From: Panax quinquefolius
Taxonomy: Eukaryota > Streptophyta > Magnoliopsida > Apiales > Araliaceae
Direction of reading: 5' to 3'
DNA: 64,000 bases
NCBI GenBank assembly: GCA_020205615.1
Contig: CM035167.1
Location: forward strand, 35,910,015-35,974,014
The notes below the pieces were generated by a model. That model worked only from the letters and a program-made list of their open reading frames with translations, was not told the origin of the DNA and made no database searches. Shown here one piece after another: positions 23,923-35,780 of this stretch. A program made the position numbers and the translations under genes. How positions within the stretch are numbered: the first letter of the stretch is position 1; every line of letters begins with the position of its first letter.

Positions 23923-26900
23923 CTATTTATTTGATCTTTTGCGAAGAGGATTGGCATATTCCTCAGCTCTTCTTTTCCTGCTGGCTTCTTCTCTCCAGGC
24001 TATATCTTCCAGCTCACTTGGGCTTAGCCTAGGATTATGATCATGCCTATTCATGAATTCAGGATCTCCAATCGGAATTCTTAGGCCTGTTGTGGTCACA
24101 TTCTGTGAGTTTGAAGTTGGCCCTAGACTCCTTATTGGTTGAGCCATTATAACTTCATGCTAATTAGATCGTTGAGTCTGATGGCTGGATCGTGGAGTCT
24201 GTTGGTGGAATTGCCTTATAGGAGGACTCCTTGAAGATTAACTTTGAAGTTGTCATCTGCCTATGCCCTTACCTTGAACTCTTTTCCCTTTATTTTCTCC
24301 CCCTTTATGTCAGCATCAAGGGTTCGAATGTCTTTGGATAGGCGAGTTGCTCCTTATACGAGCTCGTTGAGTTGGCTTTGGGTTTGAGAAATGTCCTCTC
24401 GATTTTCCTTGATCAGAGCTTCAGATCAAGCTTCTCTGTGTTTGAGGACGGCTAGAACATTGTCAGTCTATTGTCCTTGGTTGATGTAGAATTGTTGAAA
24501 TTCTTTGACAGCGGTTTTCAAATTGATGATGCTCTCCATTATAAGTTTATTATGGGCTTCTTGAGTGTTCTGTAATGCAAGACCAACATCTATGTGTCTT
24601 TTGGCTGCTAGGAAATGAATATCATCCTTGTCCTTTATGCTTTTAACCATTTCCTTGATAATCTCCCTCAGCTTCTTTGTAAGCTCCGAGTTTAGGGTGC
24701 TTAGCAGATCATTTGCAGCATTGATCATTTTTGTCAGTCTGAGATGAATGAGTTCTGTGTTAGCTTCAAGGCTGTCATCAATGTCCTTGATCACTTTCTT
24801 CGACACTTCTGTTAACTCAGCTTTGGTAGGCAGATCTGATAGGAGCTCGCTAAGTTATGGAATGTGTAGAGGAGGGGATGTTCTCTTGTATTGATCTTGC
24901 AAGGAGTAGAGGGTAAGATCAAAGTTGAAGTATTCATTTGTGGAGGAAGAGGGAATATCTGATGGAGGAGCCTGTTTTTGGTTTTCTGGAGTGGGTGGCT
25001 CTACGATTTGAGCTTGGGACTCTACGATGGGGCTAGATTCATCAATCGTAGAGTTGATGGGAGTTAGGATCAATATGAAGTTGGGCACATGTGGTTCATC
25101 AGTTACAGAAGTTTGGGATTTTGTAACTGGTAATTGACTTAATGGATTTAGGACCACTTCCAACCAGCTTGGAAATTCATAAAACTGGCTGAAAAAAGAT
25201 AGTGGATAGTGATTAACTCTAAACAAGATTGGGATAGATAATACCACATGCACCATCCTTGAAGAGGGACAATTTGATATCAGCTGTTTGGAAAAGTTGA
25301 AGTTTCCTGGGAATCGATGAGCTAGCACAGAGATGGCTGGATATTCTTTGAATCTCCAAAACATGTGATTCCAGGAGTTTAGAATTTGAGCTTGTTGAAA
25401 AGGCAGCATGGGTAGATAGGAGAACAGCTACTCGTAGTTAGCTTTTCTATGCCCATTGCAGCCCACAGCTATGATCTTGACCTCATCATCTTCGTCCGCT
25501 TCTCTGTCTTCGTTCAAGGATTCCACTATATCAATGACTTCATTTTGTTCCTGCTCTAGTTCTCCCTCATTTTCTATAGGAACAACTTCTTCTGTAATGG
25601 GGATATTATGAGGCTTCCCCTCAACATGATCATCAATCTGCAGTACTAGTAGCTCCCCATCAGCTGGAACATTTTATAGGGTGAGAACTTTAGGTATCTC
25701 CCCCTCAGCTTGAGCTATGTCCTTTTGGCTTTCTTTGGATAGTTCCTTTTCAGCAGCCATCCTTTTGTCTTCTTCCTTGAGCACTCCTTCATTGACGAGG
25801 ATGTACTTTTTAACTAATTTTCGTCTTGGTTTTCGAGGCTGAGCCACAGCCTCAGGACCTTCTTCAGCTTCAGCTCTGTCCTGTTGATCAGTCAAACCAT
25901 CTGGTGTAGCAACTTCCTTACTTAAGGTGTTCAGTCTGGTCTCTACGATCGGTAGAGACTCTACGATCAAAGAGACAGATGGCCTCTTGGACTTGTGACT
26001 TATTTTGTTCTTCTTTAGCTGCTATGAGATGGTGGCTCTGTATTCATCAGCCTCAGCCTGTTGTTCTTTTCTTCTTAGGATCCTTAGGGCTTCAATGTCA
26101 GAAGACTCTACAGGTATATCAGTAGTTGATCCCTGGGGTTCTTCTGTCATTCTAGTCTTTAGCTTTCTCTTGCCCTTGCTTTTTCTGACAAGGGCAGTGG
26201 GTTCTACCTTGTTGGTCTCTTCCTCTTCTTCTTTAGTCTCTTTAACGACTGATATGTTTCCTAGAATCCCTGATTCCTTTAGATCATCAGTTCTTCCACA
26301 GGACTCAGTCATCATGTGTACATACTCAGCTGGATTCCTTTTTCAGTTTTTGAACAGTTGCTAGGTCATCTGTCTGTTTGGATTGATGGACTATCCTTCA
26401 TTGTCCCCAATCTTATCACCCAAAGTACACTGTAGGATGATGCTTATAAAGCGCCCGTAGAGCATCTTTTGAGAGCCCTTTGTCTTCTTCGAGCTAAGGA
26501 TCCATTTTCCTATCCATTCAAGCAGTAGAGCTCTATAGTTAAGTTGTATCCCATAACTTATGGCAGTCATGAGCTTTATTTTGCACCTCATTTGACGTAA
26601 TCGTGGCGGAGATTTTGCGGCGTATATATATACTCAATAATATATCTACGTAAATTGCATTCTCGAGGAAACTCCTTCTTCTTGTATCTTTTGACAGTAA
26701 GGAATTTCTTGTGGTGCATCCTTTTTAGGCCTTCACGGAAGTCAATGCCATCTATGGACGAGAACCCTTCAGATTTGAAACCTAGGGCTTGGTTGATGTC
26801 CTCAGCCTTTAGCTTGATTTCCACGTCCTTGACTTTCGTCGTGATGACCTCATTTTCGAACACTCAATTCCTGTAAAACTCCTTTATAAGCTTTGGGTAG

Positions 26901-27037
26901 ATCCATGTGCTCATACCCAGAGCGTCTTTGAGACCTACCTTCTTTATCAATGTCAGAATCTTATGAAATTTGGGTTCAGCGGTTTTGAACTCATCGAAGC
27001 ATAGTCTGTAGCCAGAGACAGTGTTGGAGGCTGCCAT
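23923..27037 (-). pseudogene. Extra ORF between pol and 3' LTR of G (env-like position), broken
   Basis: Starts at an ATG at 27037 (MAASNTVSGYRLCFDEF). The N-terminal part (to about 26400) has the YPKLIKEFY and AISYGIQLNYRALLLEW stretches seen in ORFs that follow pol in many plant retrotransposons. The middle (25674-26315) is charged and low in complexity (KEEEEE-like, KPRRKLVKKYI). The part at 24468-24806 is a predicted coiled coil and the end at 23923-24147 is basic (RKRRAEEY). There is an in-frame TGA after FYRN near 26864, a stop or frameshift at 26588 and further breaks. The position is that of the SIRE env-like ORF, but I see no clear signal peptide or transmembrane segment, so 'env-like' is only positional. 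Function unknown. Confidence 0.65.
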
Positions 27038-27309
27038 TGATTTCTTTGCAAGGAGTATGGTTGTCTGAACTTTCTTAAGGGTTAGGGTTTCTGCTTGTAG
27101 AGAGAGAGAGAGAGATGAGAGAGATAATCTTTTTGAACTTCTGATTTCAAAAGGCGTTTTCAAACTGTACTTATAGTTTCCCTCTCTTCATTTTTGTTTA
27201 GTGGGGCAGGTGTCAAATTCTGTTTGGCTCTATGAATTTGACTGAGGAGGATTGTACTGATTTGCCCTTAGCTCCTTCTGAGCTAATGTGTCCTTAGGGA
27301 GGACTACAA

Positions 27310-27622
27310 TCATTGAGGTGGCCTTTGTGATTGTTGAGTCTGCTTTGTATTCGTCGAGTCTGGACTACAATCATTGTGTCTGAACTGCAATCGTCGTGTC
27401 TGCTCAGCAATCATTGTGTCTAAACTACGATCATCGAGTCTGGAATTCAATCGTCGTGTTTTCTCATCAATCGTCGTGTCTGAACTACGATCATCAAGTC
27501 TGGACTGCAATCGTCGAGTCTACTCAGCAATCGTCGTGCCTGAACTACGATCATTGAGTCTGGACTGCAATCATCGAGTCTACTCAGCAATCGTCGTATC
27601 TAAACTACGATCGTCGAGTCTG
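27310..27622. repeat. 60-bp higher-order tandem repeat (3 x 20 bp) in G
   Basis: Five units of exactly 60 bp start near 27361, 27421, 27481, 27541 and 27601 (last partial), each made of three 20-bp monomers of the type AACTACGATCATCGAGTCTG. It lies in the roughly 0.9 kb spacer between the extra ORF and RNase H. The remaining spacer (27623-27925) holds further isolated CTACGATCGTTG copies near 27820 and 27850 and nothing else I recognise. Confidence 0.9.
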
Positions 27623-27925
27623 TCCAAATCCTTGTGATGAGTTTTTAACTTAGCATTCTTTTAAGGTAACTCAGGAATGGCCACCCTCATAGAGTGAATC
27701 AAGGGTTAGGTTTGTTCCTGAGGCACTTATCAGAGGGATTGCTTTGGTTTGAACTTTCTCATCACAGGATGCTCCCTTGTTTTGTTGATGGGGCTTCTGC
27801 CATCGTTGAGTCTGCACTACGATCGTTGTCTTTTATCACTTCAGCCCTACGATCGTTGACTTCCTTTGATCATGTCTACAATTTCTAACATAGCCTTTAT
27901 ATCTATATGGTTAGCACAGACTAGA

Positions 27926-28738
27926 TCATATATTTCCTGGTTGTAGATTAAGCAAGCCTAACTCACTTATTATCTTGTTAAACCTGAATTCATCTAGAGG
28001 CTTTGTAAAGACATCAACAAGTTGATTTTCAGTAGGGATATATAGTAAAGATATAGTTCTATTTTGCACACGATCCCTAATGAAGTGATACCTTATTTCT
28101 ATATGCTTAGTCCTAGAATGCATGATAGGATTATAAGTTTTTGCTATGGCATTTGTGTTATCACAATGAATGGGTATGGATTTGAAATCAAACCCATAAT
28201 CAGCTAACTGATTTTTCATCCATAGGATCTGAAAGCAATAAAGTGTTGCCGCCAAAGAATGTATTAAAATTTTCCGGTTGAAGTAGATACTGAGTTTTGC
28301 TTTTTGCTAAATCAGGACACAAGTCTGTTTCCTAGCAATTGACAGGTGCCACTTGTACTCTTTCTATCTATTTTGTAGCCTGCAAAATCAACATCTGTGT
28401 ATCCTGTTAGTTCAAATGAGGACTCCTTGGGATACCAAAGCCCCAAGTGAGGTGTACCCTTGAGATACCTGAAAATCCTCTTTACAGCAGTTAAATGTGA
28501 TTCCTTAGGATTAGCCTAAAATCTAGCACATATGCATTTTGCAAACATTATGTCTGGTCTACTGGCAGTTAGATATAGAAGAGAGCCTATCATACCTTTG
28601 TATTGAGTTATATCAATACTTTTACCTTTTTCATCCTTGTCAAGCTTGGTTGCAGGAGCAATTAGGGTTTTCAAAGGAGAGGCTGATTCCATGCCATACT
28701 TCTTAAGTAAATCTTTGATGTACTTGGCTTGGTTTATG
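27926..28738 (-). pseudogene. pol: G pol: end of RT and RNase H
   Basis: Continues the RT reading from 40190 after removal of B. The minus strand reads NQAKYIKDLLKKYGM, then GYTDVDFAGYK and KSTSGTC, then the RNase H part 28255-27926 with IHCDNTNAIA, HSRTKHIEIRYHF and DVFTKPL, which are Copia RNase H hallmarks. It ends at a stop before 27926. The frame is broken near 28256 and in the linker. Confidence 0.85.
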
Positions 28739-28743
28739 AAGAT
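28739..28743. repeat. Target site duplication of B (AAGAT)
   Basis: AAGAT here and at 40185-40189 flanks B. Removing B plus one copy restores a continuous RT reading frame in G. Confidence 0.95.
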
Positions 28744-29560
28744 TGTGACAAACGAGATTTTTGTAATTTAATTCTTAATATTTATTGAAGTAGATAAATA
28801 TTTTCGATGACTTAATTATTAGATTAAATAATTAATTGATACAGTTATGGTAGATTAATTTAATTATATGTGTTACATTTATTAAATTAATGTGGAGAAT
28901 TTTTATTATCGAAGTATGTCATTATGTGAGCTTATTGTATTAAAAGAAATATTTAATAAGCCTAATGTTATTTTAATTAATTTAATTAATAATTAGAGAG
29001 TTAATAATTTGACATTATTTATTAATGAGAAATCTAATTATGTGACTATGTGAATTTATGAGAAATTATTATATTTTATTTAAGTAAATTAAATAAGATA
29101 TTGATTTATTTTATAAAGGAGTGTGACATTATTTAACTATAGTATAAGAGGTTTTATTAAATTAATGGGGTATAAGCTTTCTAAAATGATAGCCAAACAT
29201 GGCCTTAGTGGGAGTTGAGGGAAGTTACCCATGACTGGGTAACTGACCACAACGCGTCAGTTCCTTCCCTTATTAGTATTATACGTATTCTTCTTCTCTT
29301 CATTTTCTAAGTTCTACAAGGAAATCACAGAGAGAGAGAGAGAGAATTAAGAATTTGAGAGAATTGTTAGTTGTTTGATTAATTGAGAAAGTTCATCTCT
29401 TCTATCTATAGTAAGCTGTGAGTAATCCCTTCCTTCCCAAATTTTAAATTACGTATTAAAGTTTTTATAAAAATGGCTTTCATTCATCCTGTAAAGTCTC
29501 TGTAATTGGGAAATTGTGTTGTTATATGGATATATGTAATAATTCGAGTAGTATAGCATG

Positions 29561-29604
<44 letters not shown>

Positions 29605-31544
29605 CATGATTCCCTATCATCAGTTTCATTATATTACACCGTATATGATTGCTTCAAAATTACAAAGTTTGGTTTATGGCCCTTATACGTAAATTTAATG
29701 TGTCAAACATAAATGTTTATATAAAATTCCCACTCTTATTTGATTATGCATGTTGTTACAAAGAGACCAAACCTTAAATGAACGGATTCGGTGTTATAAC
29801 GAATCTGTAGTGTTAAAATTTTATGTTTATGTTCAAAATCTTCAAGAACACAAAGAATAGTGAAATTTATATATTTTAATTCTGTAATTATGTGTTTTAA
29901 TGGGTTAAAATCATTCTATAAATGTTGAGTAATGTTTATATACGAATTCTAACATGTGGGTATGATTAAATTCGTGTAGAAATAATAAAAATTTAGTAGA
30001 AAGAAATTGGCGTATTCTGCGATTTTCATGAACGCCATTTTATGTTCTGTCTGTACACGCCATGGCAATATACCATTCTGAGCATAAGAATCAATGAGCT
30101 GTGCATGAAACCTGTCTTATGCATATTCATTGACCAGCCATAGTGGTGGTCATCATACCAGATGCCGAGAATCAAGATATCATCGAAAGTGCATGAAATA
30201 CCACTCTCCGTAAAGTTCGTAAACGAAAATTTTAAAGTGTTTAAGTCCATGAATGTGATATTAATCCAATTTAATGAACATAAGAATATATTAGAAGTAC
30301 AGTAAGATGTTAAAACAGATTATTATCATATCAATAACATAATTGCATGTGGATTGAATTATTGAATACATAATTAACTTGTTATTTGTGAAGTGTAATG
30401 TATGTGACAATGAATGTGATAATTTGACTAAGTATAGTCATAATTTGAGTTAGACAAAAAGAATGAACGTTTGATGATTAGTTAAGTTATAATTAACTGG
30501 TATTGTGAATGTAAATGGTATGTAGGATTTAATTCAAGGAACGTGTTTTATTAAAGTGTAATCTACGCACAAGGCAAGTTTCCTACCCCTACTTGTTATC
30601 ATTGTTCAAGTTTATTATTTACCTTGAGTAAATTCTCATTACTATTATTCAAGTTCGAATTGTTATATTAAAGATTGATTATCCTTTCAAAGTATGAATT
30701 TGTTATACAATATTTGTTCTATTGTATACTTCTTGAGATTATTATTCAATTTGAATATCATTATTGTTGAACCTTGTTAGACTAGCGAATCCTTATTGAT
30801 TCAACTAGTCCATAGTTGATGAACGTTCTAAATTTTAGAACCCTTATTGAATTATCCAAACCAAACTTCCTTTGGTGCGAACTCGAATGTCAAACTGAGA
30901 TGAATAACCCTGCAAAGGGATTTACTTATCGTTAGCGTTAAGATATTGTGCATGATGATGGTACTAAAGGGTGATCCCCAAAGTCACGAGTAGAAAGGTC
31001 CATAGTCTTATGACTGTTAAAGGTTTCAAGTATAACCCTTGTTAACCTAGGACATAGTTCAAGGTCTTATGACCCTGATAAAATCTTTTGATTCTTGTTA
31101 TTCATTCTTGATTCAAAAGTTGAGCTTTTATTTCAGAAGTTATTATTTCTATCGAATGTTATTATTCATTGTTATATTGTTATACTTGTGGGCAATCATG
31201 CTCACTCTTGTGTAATAATAACATTGCAGTTAAGAACGAAAGGGCAAACGAACCTTCAACTAGTAAAGGCAAGGGAAAGCTTAGCAAGTAATGAAGACTG
31301 ATTATTTATGTGATGTAATTAGAATTGATGTTACTTAAGACTTATTGTTTATATTTCCGCACAGATGTTTAAGGTTAGTTTAACCTAGGATTGTATTATT
31401 ATTCGTATGTTGTAACCTTTAAGGGGAAGATTTTATTTCTATCTATTGCATGGTTTGCATTTATAATGGGTAGATTGATAGATGATATTTGTATGAATGA
31501 ACACCAAATCCATGGAATTGAAGTACTGGATTTGGGGTGTCACA
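28744..31544 (+). repeat. Element B 5' LTR
   Basis: Starts TGTGACAAACGAG, ends GGGGTGTCACA. Matches 37425-40184 with a few per cent difference, a long TA run, and a strongly diverged GC-rich patch at about 30010-30240. Confidence 0.95.
29562..29602. repeat. (TA)n microsatellite
   Basis: About 20 TA units in the 5' LTR of B. The 3' LTR has only about five at 38243-38254. This explains most of the length difference between the LTRs. Confidence 0.95.
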
Positions 31545-31547
31545 AGT

Positions 31548-31559
31548 TGGTATCAAAGC
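31548..31559 (+). other. Primer binding site of element B
   Basis: TGGTATCAAAGC, 3 bp after the LTR, matches the initiator Met-tRNA complement with one change. The leader GCTGTAGGTTATGAACC follows. Confidence 0.9.
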
Positions 31560-31763
31560 TGTAGGTTATGAACCTTAGGTGGGGGAACAACCTTAGGTAG
31601 TAGCCTTATAGAAAGAACATAGTGATGGAAAACTCTTATCGAGTTCTAGGAAATGAATTTTTGTAATTCATTGAAGATAATAAAAGACTTTATGTGCTTA
31701 TGTGTTAATATATGTGCTCACTAGTATGACTTAGTAACTAAAACTCGAAATTTTGTTGTCAGG

Positions 31764-32503
31764 ATGTCTGACGTTGGAGGAACTAGTCGAAAGCGGGGGG
31801 GAGGAACCCCAGTACCTCACGGTTGCCAACAGAGGAGGAGCCCAGAGACATTCATGTCGTTAGGGAACAGTTGGTATAGAGGGAGTCATCTCCATTGATC
31901 ACCGTTGTTGGTTAGGAGCATGAACCTGAGACTGAACTTGAGGAGGATCCTGAGGAAGAATTTGACGATGAAGAGGAAGAAGAGGAGTTTCCACAGCACT
32001 CCATTAATGCTGAGATGTACGACACATTATACGACCATAACGTAGAGTTACGAGATGAGGTACAGGATCTGACTGAGCGGGCTATTATTCAGCAGATTAC
32101 ACTAGAGCAGAAGGAGAGGGAGATGTCGACTCTTCACTCACGACTGGGGAATGTAGAATGGGATTTGGTCCACGAGAAGGGTCAAACCAAAGATAAGACC
32201 GCAGAGATAGAAAAGTTGAAGAGGGATCTGAAAGAGAATTCAGAGAGGCTTGCCATAGCAGAGGAGGGCTGGGTAAAAGAGTCGCGTCGTGCTGATCTTG
32301 CGGAAGAGGATGGTCGTGCAAAGAAGGCAAAGCATGGAGAGACATACTCTACACTTAATCATGCAAAGGATGAGGCCCAGGATCGAGTCTTGAGGTACCC
32401 CATCCAGTTCGAAGGACTTCCATCGTACATGATGGATCGCAGGACGATGTCTCGCATCATGGAAGAGGAGCGTAGCAAGGCTATTTATCACCTTAACCAG
32501 TAG
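31764..32503 (+). pseudogene. Extra ORF upstream of gag in B: acidic, coiled coil, degraded
   Basis: An ATG at 31764 opens MSDVGGTSRKRGGG. A run of seven G shifts the frame. The continuing frame has TAG stops at 31877 and 31913, then a very acidic stretch (EEDPEEEFDDEEEEEEF) and an uninterrupted 162-codon part (32015-32503) rich in heptad-like Leu/Glu/Lys, with DLTERAIIQQITLEQKEREM as an example. About 245 codons in total, ending TAG at 32504, then 290 bp of AT-rich spacer before gag. I do not recognise a domain. The coiled coil suggests a structural role. An upstream ORF is known for Ogre/Tat elements, but I know of none as standard in Tekay elements. Confidence 0.6.
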
Positions 32504-32796
32504 TGATAGGATTTGTTTAATTATGTGAAAGACTTAATTAGTTTTTATGTGTAAATTTCGATATGTTTATGAACGAAGGAATATTTTAATATTTAAATCC
32601 TGTGGATTCTTTATCTTAGGATGGTTGATGTAAATAGCAGTTATGCAATCGTTTGATGTAAAACTTTTGGTTTGAATTAATTATATTAAGTTGTTTGAGA
32701 TGATGTGTTAAATAATTATATTTAATTGTTGAGTTAAGTCTTAACTATTTAGAGAATTTAATAGAGATTTAATAAGCGAATATTCTTAACAGAATT

Positions 32797-33875
32797 ATGC
32801 CGCCAAGAAGAAGACAACAACGTCAACCAGCTCAGGAAGAGTCTACCAATAATAATAATAACGCCACTGCTAATCCTGTTCAGCAATTGGTTAACTTGCT
32901 AGCTGGAGCAATGAATAATCAACCTCAAGCTCCACCAACTACTTCGTTTAAAGATTTCAAGGCGGTGGGACCGCCAGAATTTAAAGGTTCCATGAACCCG
33001 ATCGAGGCTCAAGCGTGGGTTATGGAAATGGAGAAGGTTTTTGATGTTGCTAGGGTTAGAGAAGACTAGAAGACCACTTTTGCAACATTTATGCTGAAGT
33101 CTGAAGCTAGCTATTGGTGGCAAACAAACAAAGTTCATGGAGGTGAAGGTGCAATTACTTGGAAGAGATTTAAAGAAATGTTTTTTGAGATATACTTCCC
33201 AACCAGCTCATAGAACCAGATGGAGGTTCAATTTCTGGAATTGAAGCAGGGAAATATGAGCGTACCTGATTATGCGGCTAGATTCAATGAGTTAGCGAGG
33301 TTCGCCCCGTATCAAGTACACACGGACGAGAGAAAAGCCAGAAGATTCGAACAAGGACTAAAGCCTTTGGTATATAGTAAAGTATCAATGTTTCAGATAA
33401 ACACATTTGCTGGAGTAATGGAAAAGGCCATCCTCGCTGAAGATGGAAGCGATGCAGTGACCAAGTATAATCAAGAGCAGAAAAAGAAGAAGAGTGATAA
33501 TGAAAGTAATAACAAGACTGGTGGGAGTAACACTGGGGTAGTCATAATCAGAAGAGGAAGTGGACGGATAATTCGTCAGCTAGAAGTCAACAAGGAGGGC
33601 AGAAGAAGAAGATCAAAGCATGCTCAAACTGCGGAAAAGCTTATTTGGGAGTTTGCATGAAAGGGAAGCGAGTGTGCTACAATTGTGGTCAGGAAGGCCA
33701 CACAGCACCAAACTGTCCAAACCCAAAGAAGGGTGCTTGTTTCACTTGTGGTTTGAAGGACCATCTGGCAAGAGACTGTCCTAAGAAGGAATCGGGATGG
33801 TCAGGATCAGGAGGAAACTGGGGAAAGAACAGTGGAAATGCTTTAACTATCACCGGACCAACCGCAACAAACTGA
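32797..33875 (+). pseudogene. gag: B gag (capsid and zinc knuckles), broken
   Basis: Starts MPPRRRQQRQPAQEES, has the capsid-like core (FKGSMNPIEAQAWVMEMEKVF, then TTFATFMLKSEASYWW and VQFLELKQGNMSVPDYAARF) and ends in nucleocapsid. Zinc knuckles CYNCGQEGHTAPNC and CFTCGLKDHLARDC are at about 33669-33780, with a partial CSNCGKAYLGVC before them. In-frame TAG codons at 33067 and 33211 break the capsid part and a frameshift near 33560 separates the knuckles. A TGA at 33873 separates it from protease. Gag forms the virus-like particle and binds the RNA. Confidence 0.88.
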
Positions 33876-33896
33876 CCGACTGCTAGGACTTTCAAC

Positions 33897-35300
33897 ATGA
33901 CGGTGCAGGATGGAGTTCAATCTCATGATGTGGTGTCAGGTATCATTCCGATCAATAAAATTAATGCTTATGTTTTATTTGATTCGGGTGCTACTTGTTC
34001 TTTTATATCCGATAACTTTGCCAAGAATTTAGATTTGCCTAGGGATGAATTGGAATACCCCATGAACATAGAAATTGCAAATAGAGAAATAATCCTTGTT
34101 AAGTACGTACATAAGAACTGTAGAGTGGATATTAAGGGTAATATCATGAACGTAGATCTTATCCCTATTCGACTTGGGGAATTTGACGTTATTTGGGGAA
34201 TAGACTGGTTATTCAATTACGGGGCTGTAATTGAAAGCCAAAAGAAGTGTATTAACCTTATGACTCTGTCAAAGGTTGTGTTTTATGGTAGCAAGTCACC
34301 TAGACAAGCGAGTTGTCTAACGATGATGCAGGCCAGGAAGTTATTAAGACAAGGCTGTGTAGGATACGTAGCTTACATAGTCGACAGTCGAAAAGAGAAT
34401 CCGAATGTAGAAGAAATACAAATTATAAGGGACTTCGTTGACGTATTTCCAGACAATTTGCCAGGACTTCCACCAGATAGAGAGGTAGATTTCGTGATCG
34501 ATTTGGCACCCGGAACTGCTCCAATATCGAAGGCACCATACCGAATGGCACCAGTAGAGATGAAAGAACTAATGGTACAACTACAAGAATTGTTGGACAA
34601 GAAGTACATTCAACCGAGCGTATCGTCGTGGGGAGCGCCGATGTTATTTGTGAAAAAGAAGGATGGATCGATGCGGCTCTGCATTGACTACAGAGAACTG
34701 AATAAGGTCACGATTAATAACAGATATCCATTACCGAGGATACACGACCTGTTTGATCAATTGAAGGGAGCGAGATATTTTCCCAAGATAGACTTGAGAA
34801 GCGGTTATCATCAACTGAAGGTGAGGCCAGAGGATGTACCGAAGACAGCCTTCAGAACGCGATATGGTCACTACAAATTTTTAGTAATGTCGTTTGGTCT
34901 TATGAATGCTCCTGCAGCATTTATGGGACTAATGAATGGTGTGTTCAAGTCATTTTTGGACAAATTTGTAGTGGTATTTATAGATGACATTTTGGTATAT
35001 TTGAAAACCAAAGAAGAACACGAAGAGCATTTGAGATTAACGTTGGAGGTATTGAGAAGGGAAAAGTTGTATACCAAGTTTTTGAAATGCGAATTTCGGA
35101 TTGAACGAGTGCAATTTCTTGGTCACGTGATCGAAAAAAATGGAATTTCGGTAGATCCATCAAGAGTCAAAGCCGTGATTAACTGGGATCAACCGAGGAC
35201 GCCGTCGGAAGTACGAAGTTTTTTTGGATTGGCAGGATATTATAGAAGGTTCATACAAGACTTTTCTAAGATCGCAACTTCGTTAACGAATTTAACTTGA
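33897..35300 (+). pseudogene. pol: B pol: protease and reverse transcriptase
   Basis: 467-codon open segment. Aspartic protease active site DSGA at 33981-33992 within [16 protein letters not shown] follows with [20 protein letters not shown], the [10 protein letters not shown] motif and the catalytic FIDD at 34977-34988 in the Gypsy style. It ends at a TGA inside the conserved linker to RNase H (SLTNLT then stop). All RT signature residues are visible, so this part could have been active recently. Same frame as the zinc knuckles, with only a TGA between, as expected for a fused gag-pol. Confidence 0.93.
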
Positions 35301-35780
35301 AAAGCTGTGAAATTTGTTTGGACGGATAAGTATGAGGAAAGTTTTCAAGAATTAAAGAAGAGGTTGAGTACGGTACCTGTGTTATCTCTTCCGGATGATA
35401 CAGGAAATTTTATTATTTATAGTGATGTGTCGCATAAAGGACTTGGTTGTGTTCTGATGCAAAATGGCAAAGTCATTGCATATGCATCACGACAATTGAA
35501 AAATAACGAGAAGGGATATCTGACCCACAACTTGGAGTTAGCTGCAGTTGTTTTTGCTTTGAAAATTTGAAGGCACTATCTCTACAGGGAGAAGTGTGAA
35601 ATATATACGGACCACAAGAGTCTGAAATATATTTTTACACAGAAGGATTTGAATATGCGTCAAAGAAGATGGTTGGAATTAATTAAGGATTACGATTGTG
35701 AGATTTTATACCATCCGGGTAAAGCAAACGTGGTTGCCGACGCCTTAAGTAGAAAGGGTCGTGAGAAGTTGATGAGGTTG
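35301..35780 (+). pseudogene. pol: B pol: RNase H
   Basis: The frame continues after the TGA with [19 protein letters not shown], then the [16 protein letters not shown] block and [18 protein letters not shown] at 35568 replaces a conserved residue before RHYL. The end is [11 protein letters not shown] near 35740, the usual RNase H C-terminus. The first catalytic Asp (YSDVS) and Glu (LELAA) are present. Confidence 0.88.

Noticed and set aside
27310..27622. CRISPR-like regular repeat
   Set aside because: The units are contiguous with no unique spacers, and it lies inside a plant retrotransposon.
27374..27637. 87-codon plus-strand repeat protein (RRVCSAIVVSELRSS-like)
   Set aside because: Translation of the 60-bp tandem repeat. 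The period is a multiple of three so several frames stay open, and it is antisense to G.
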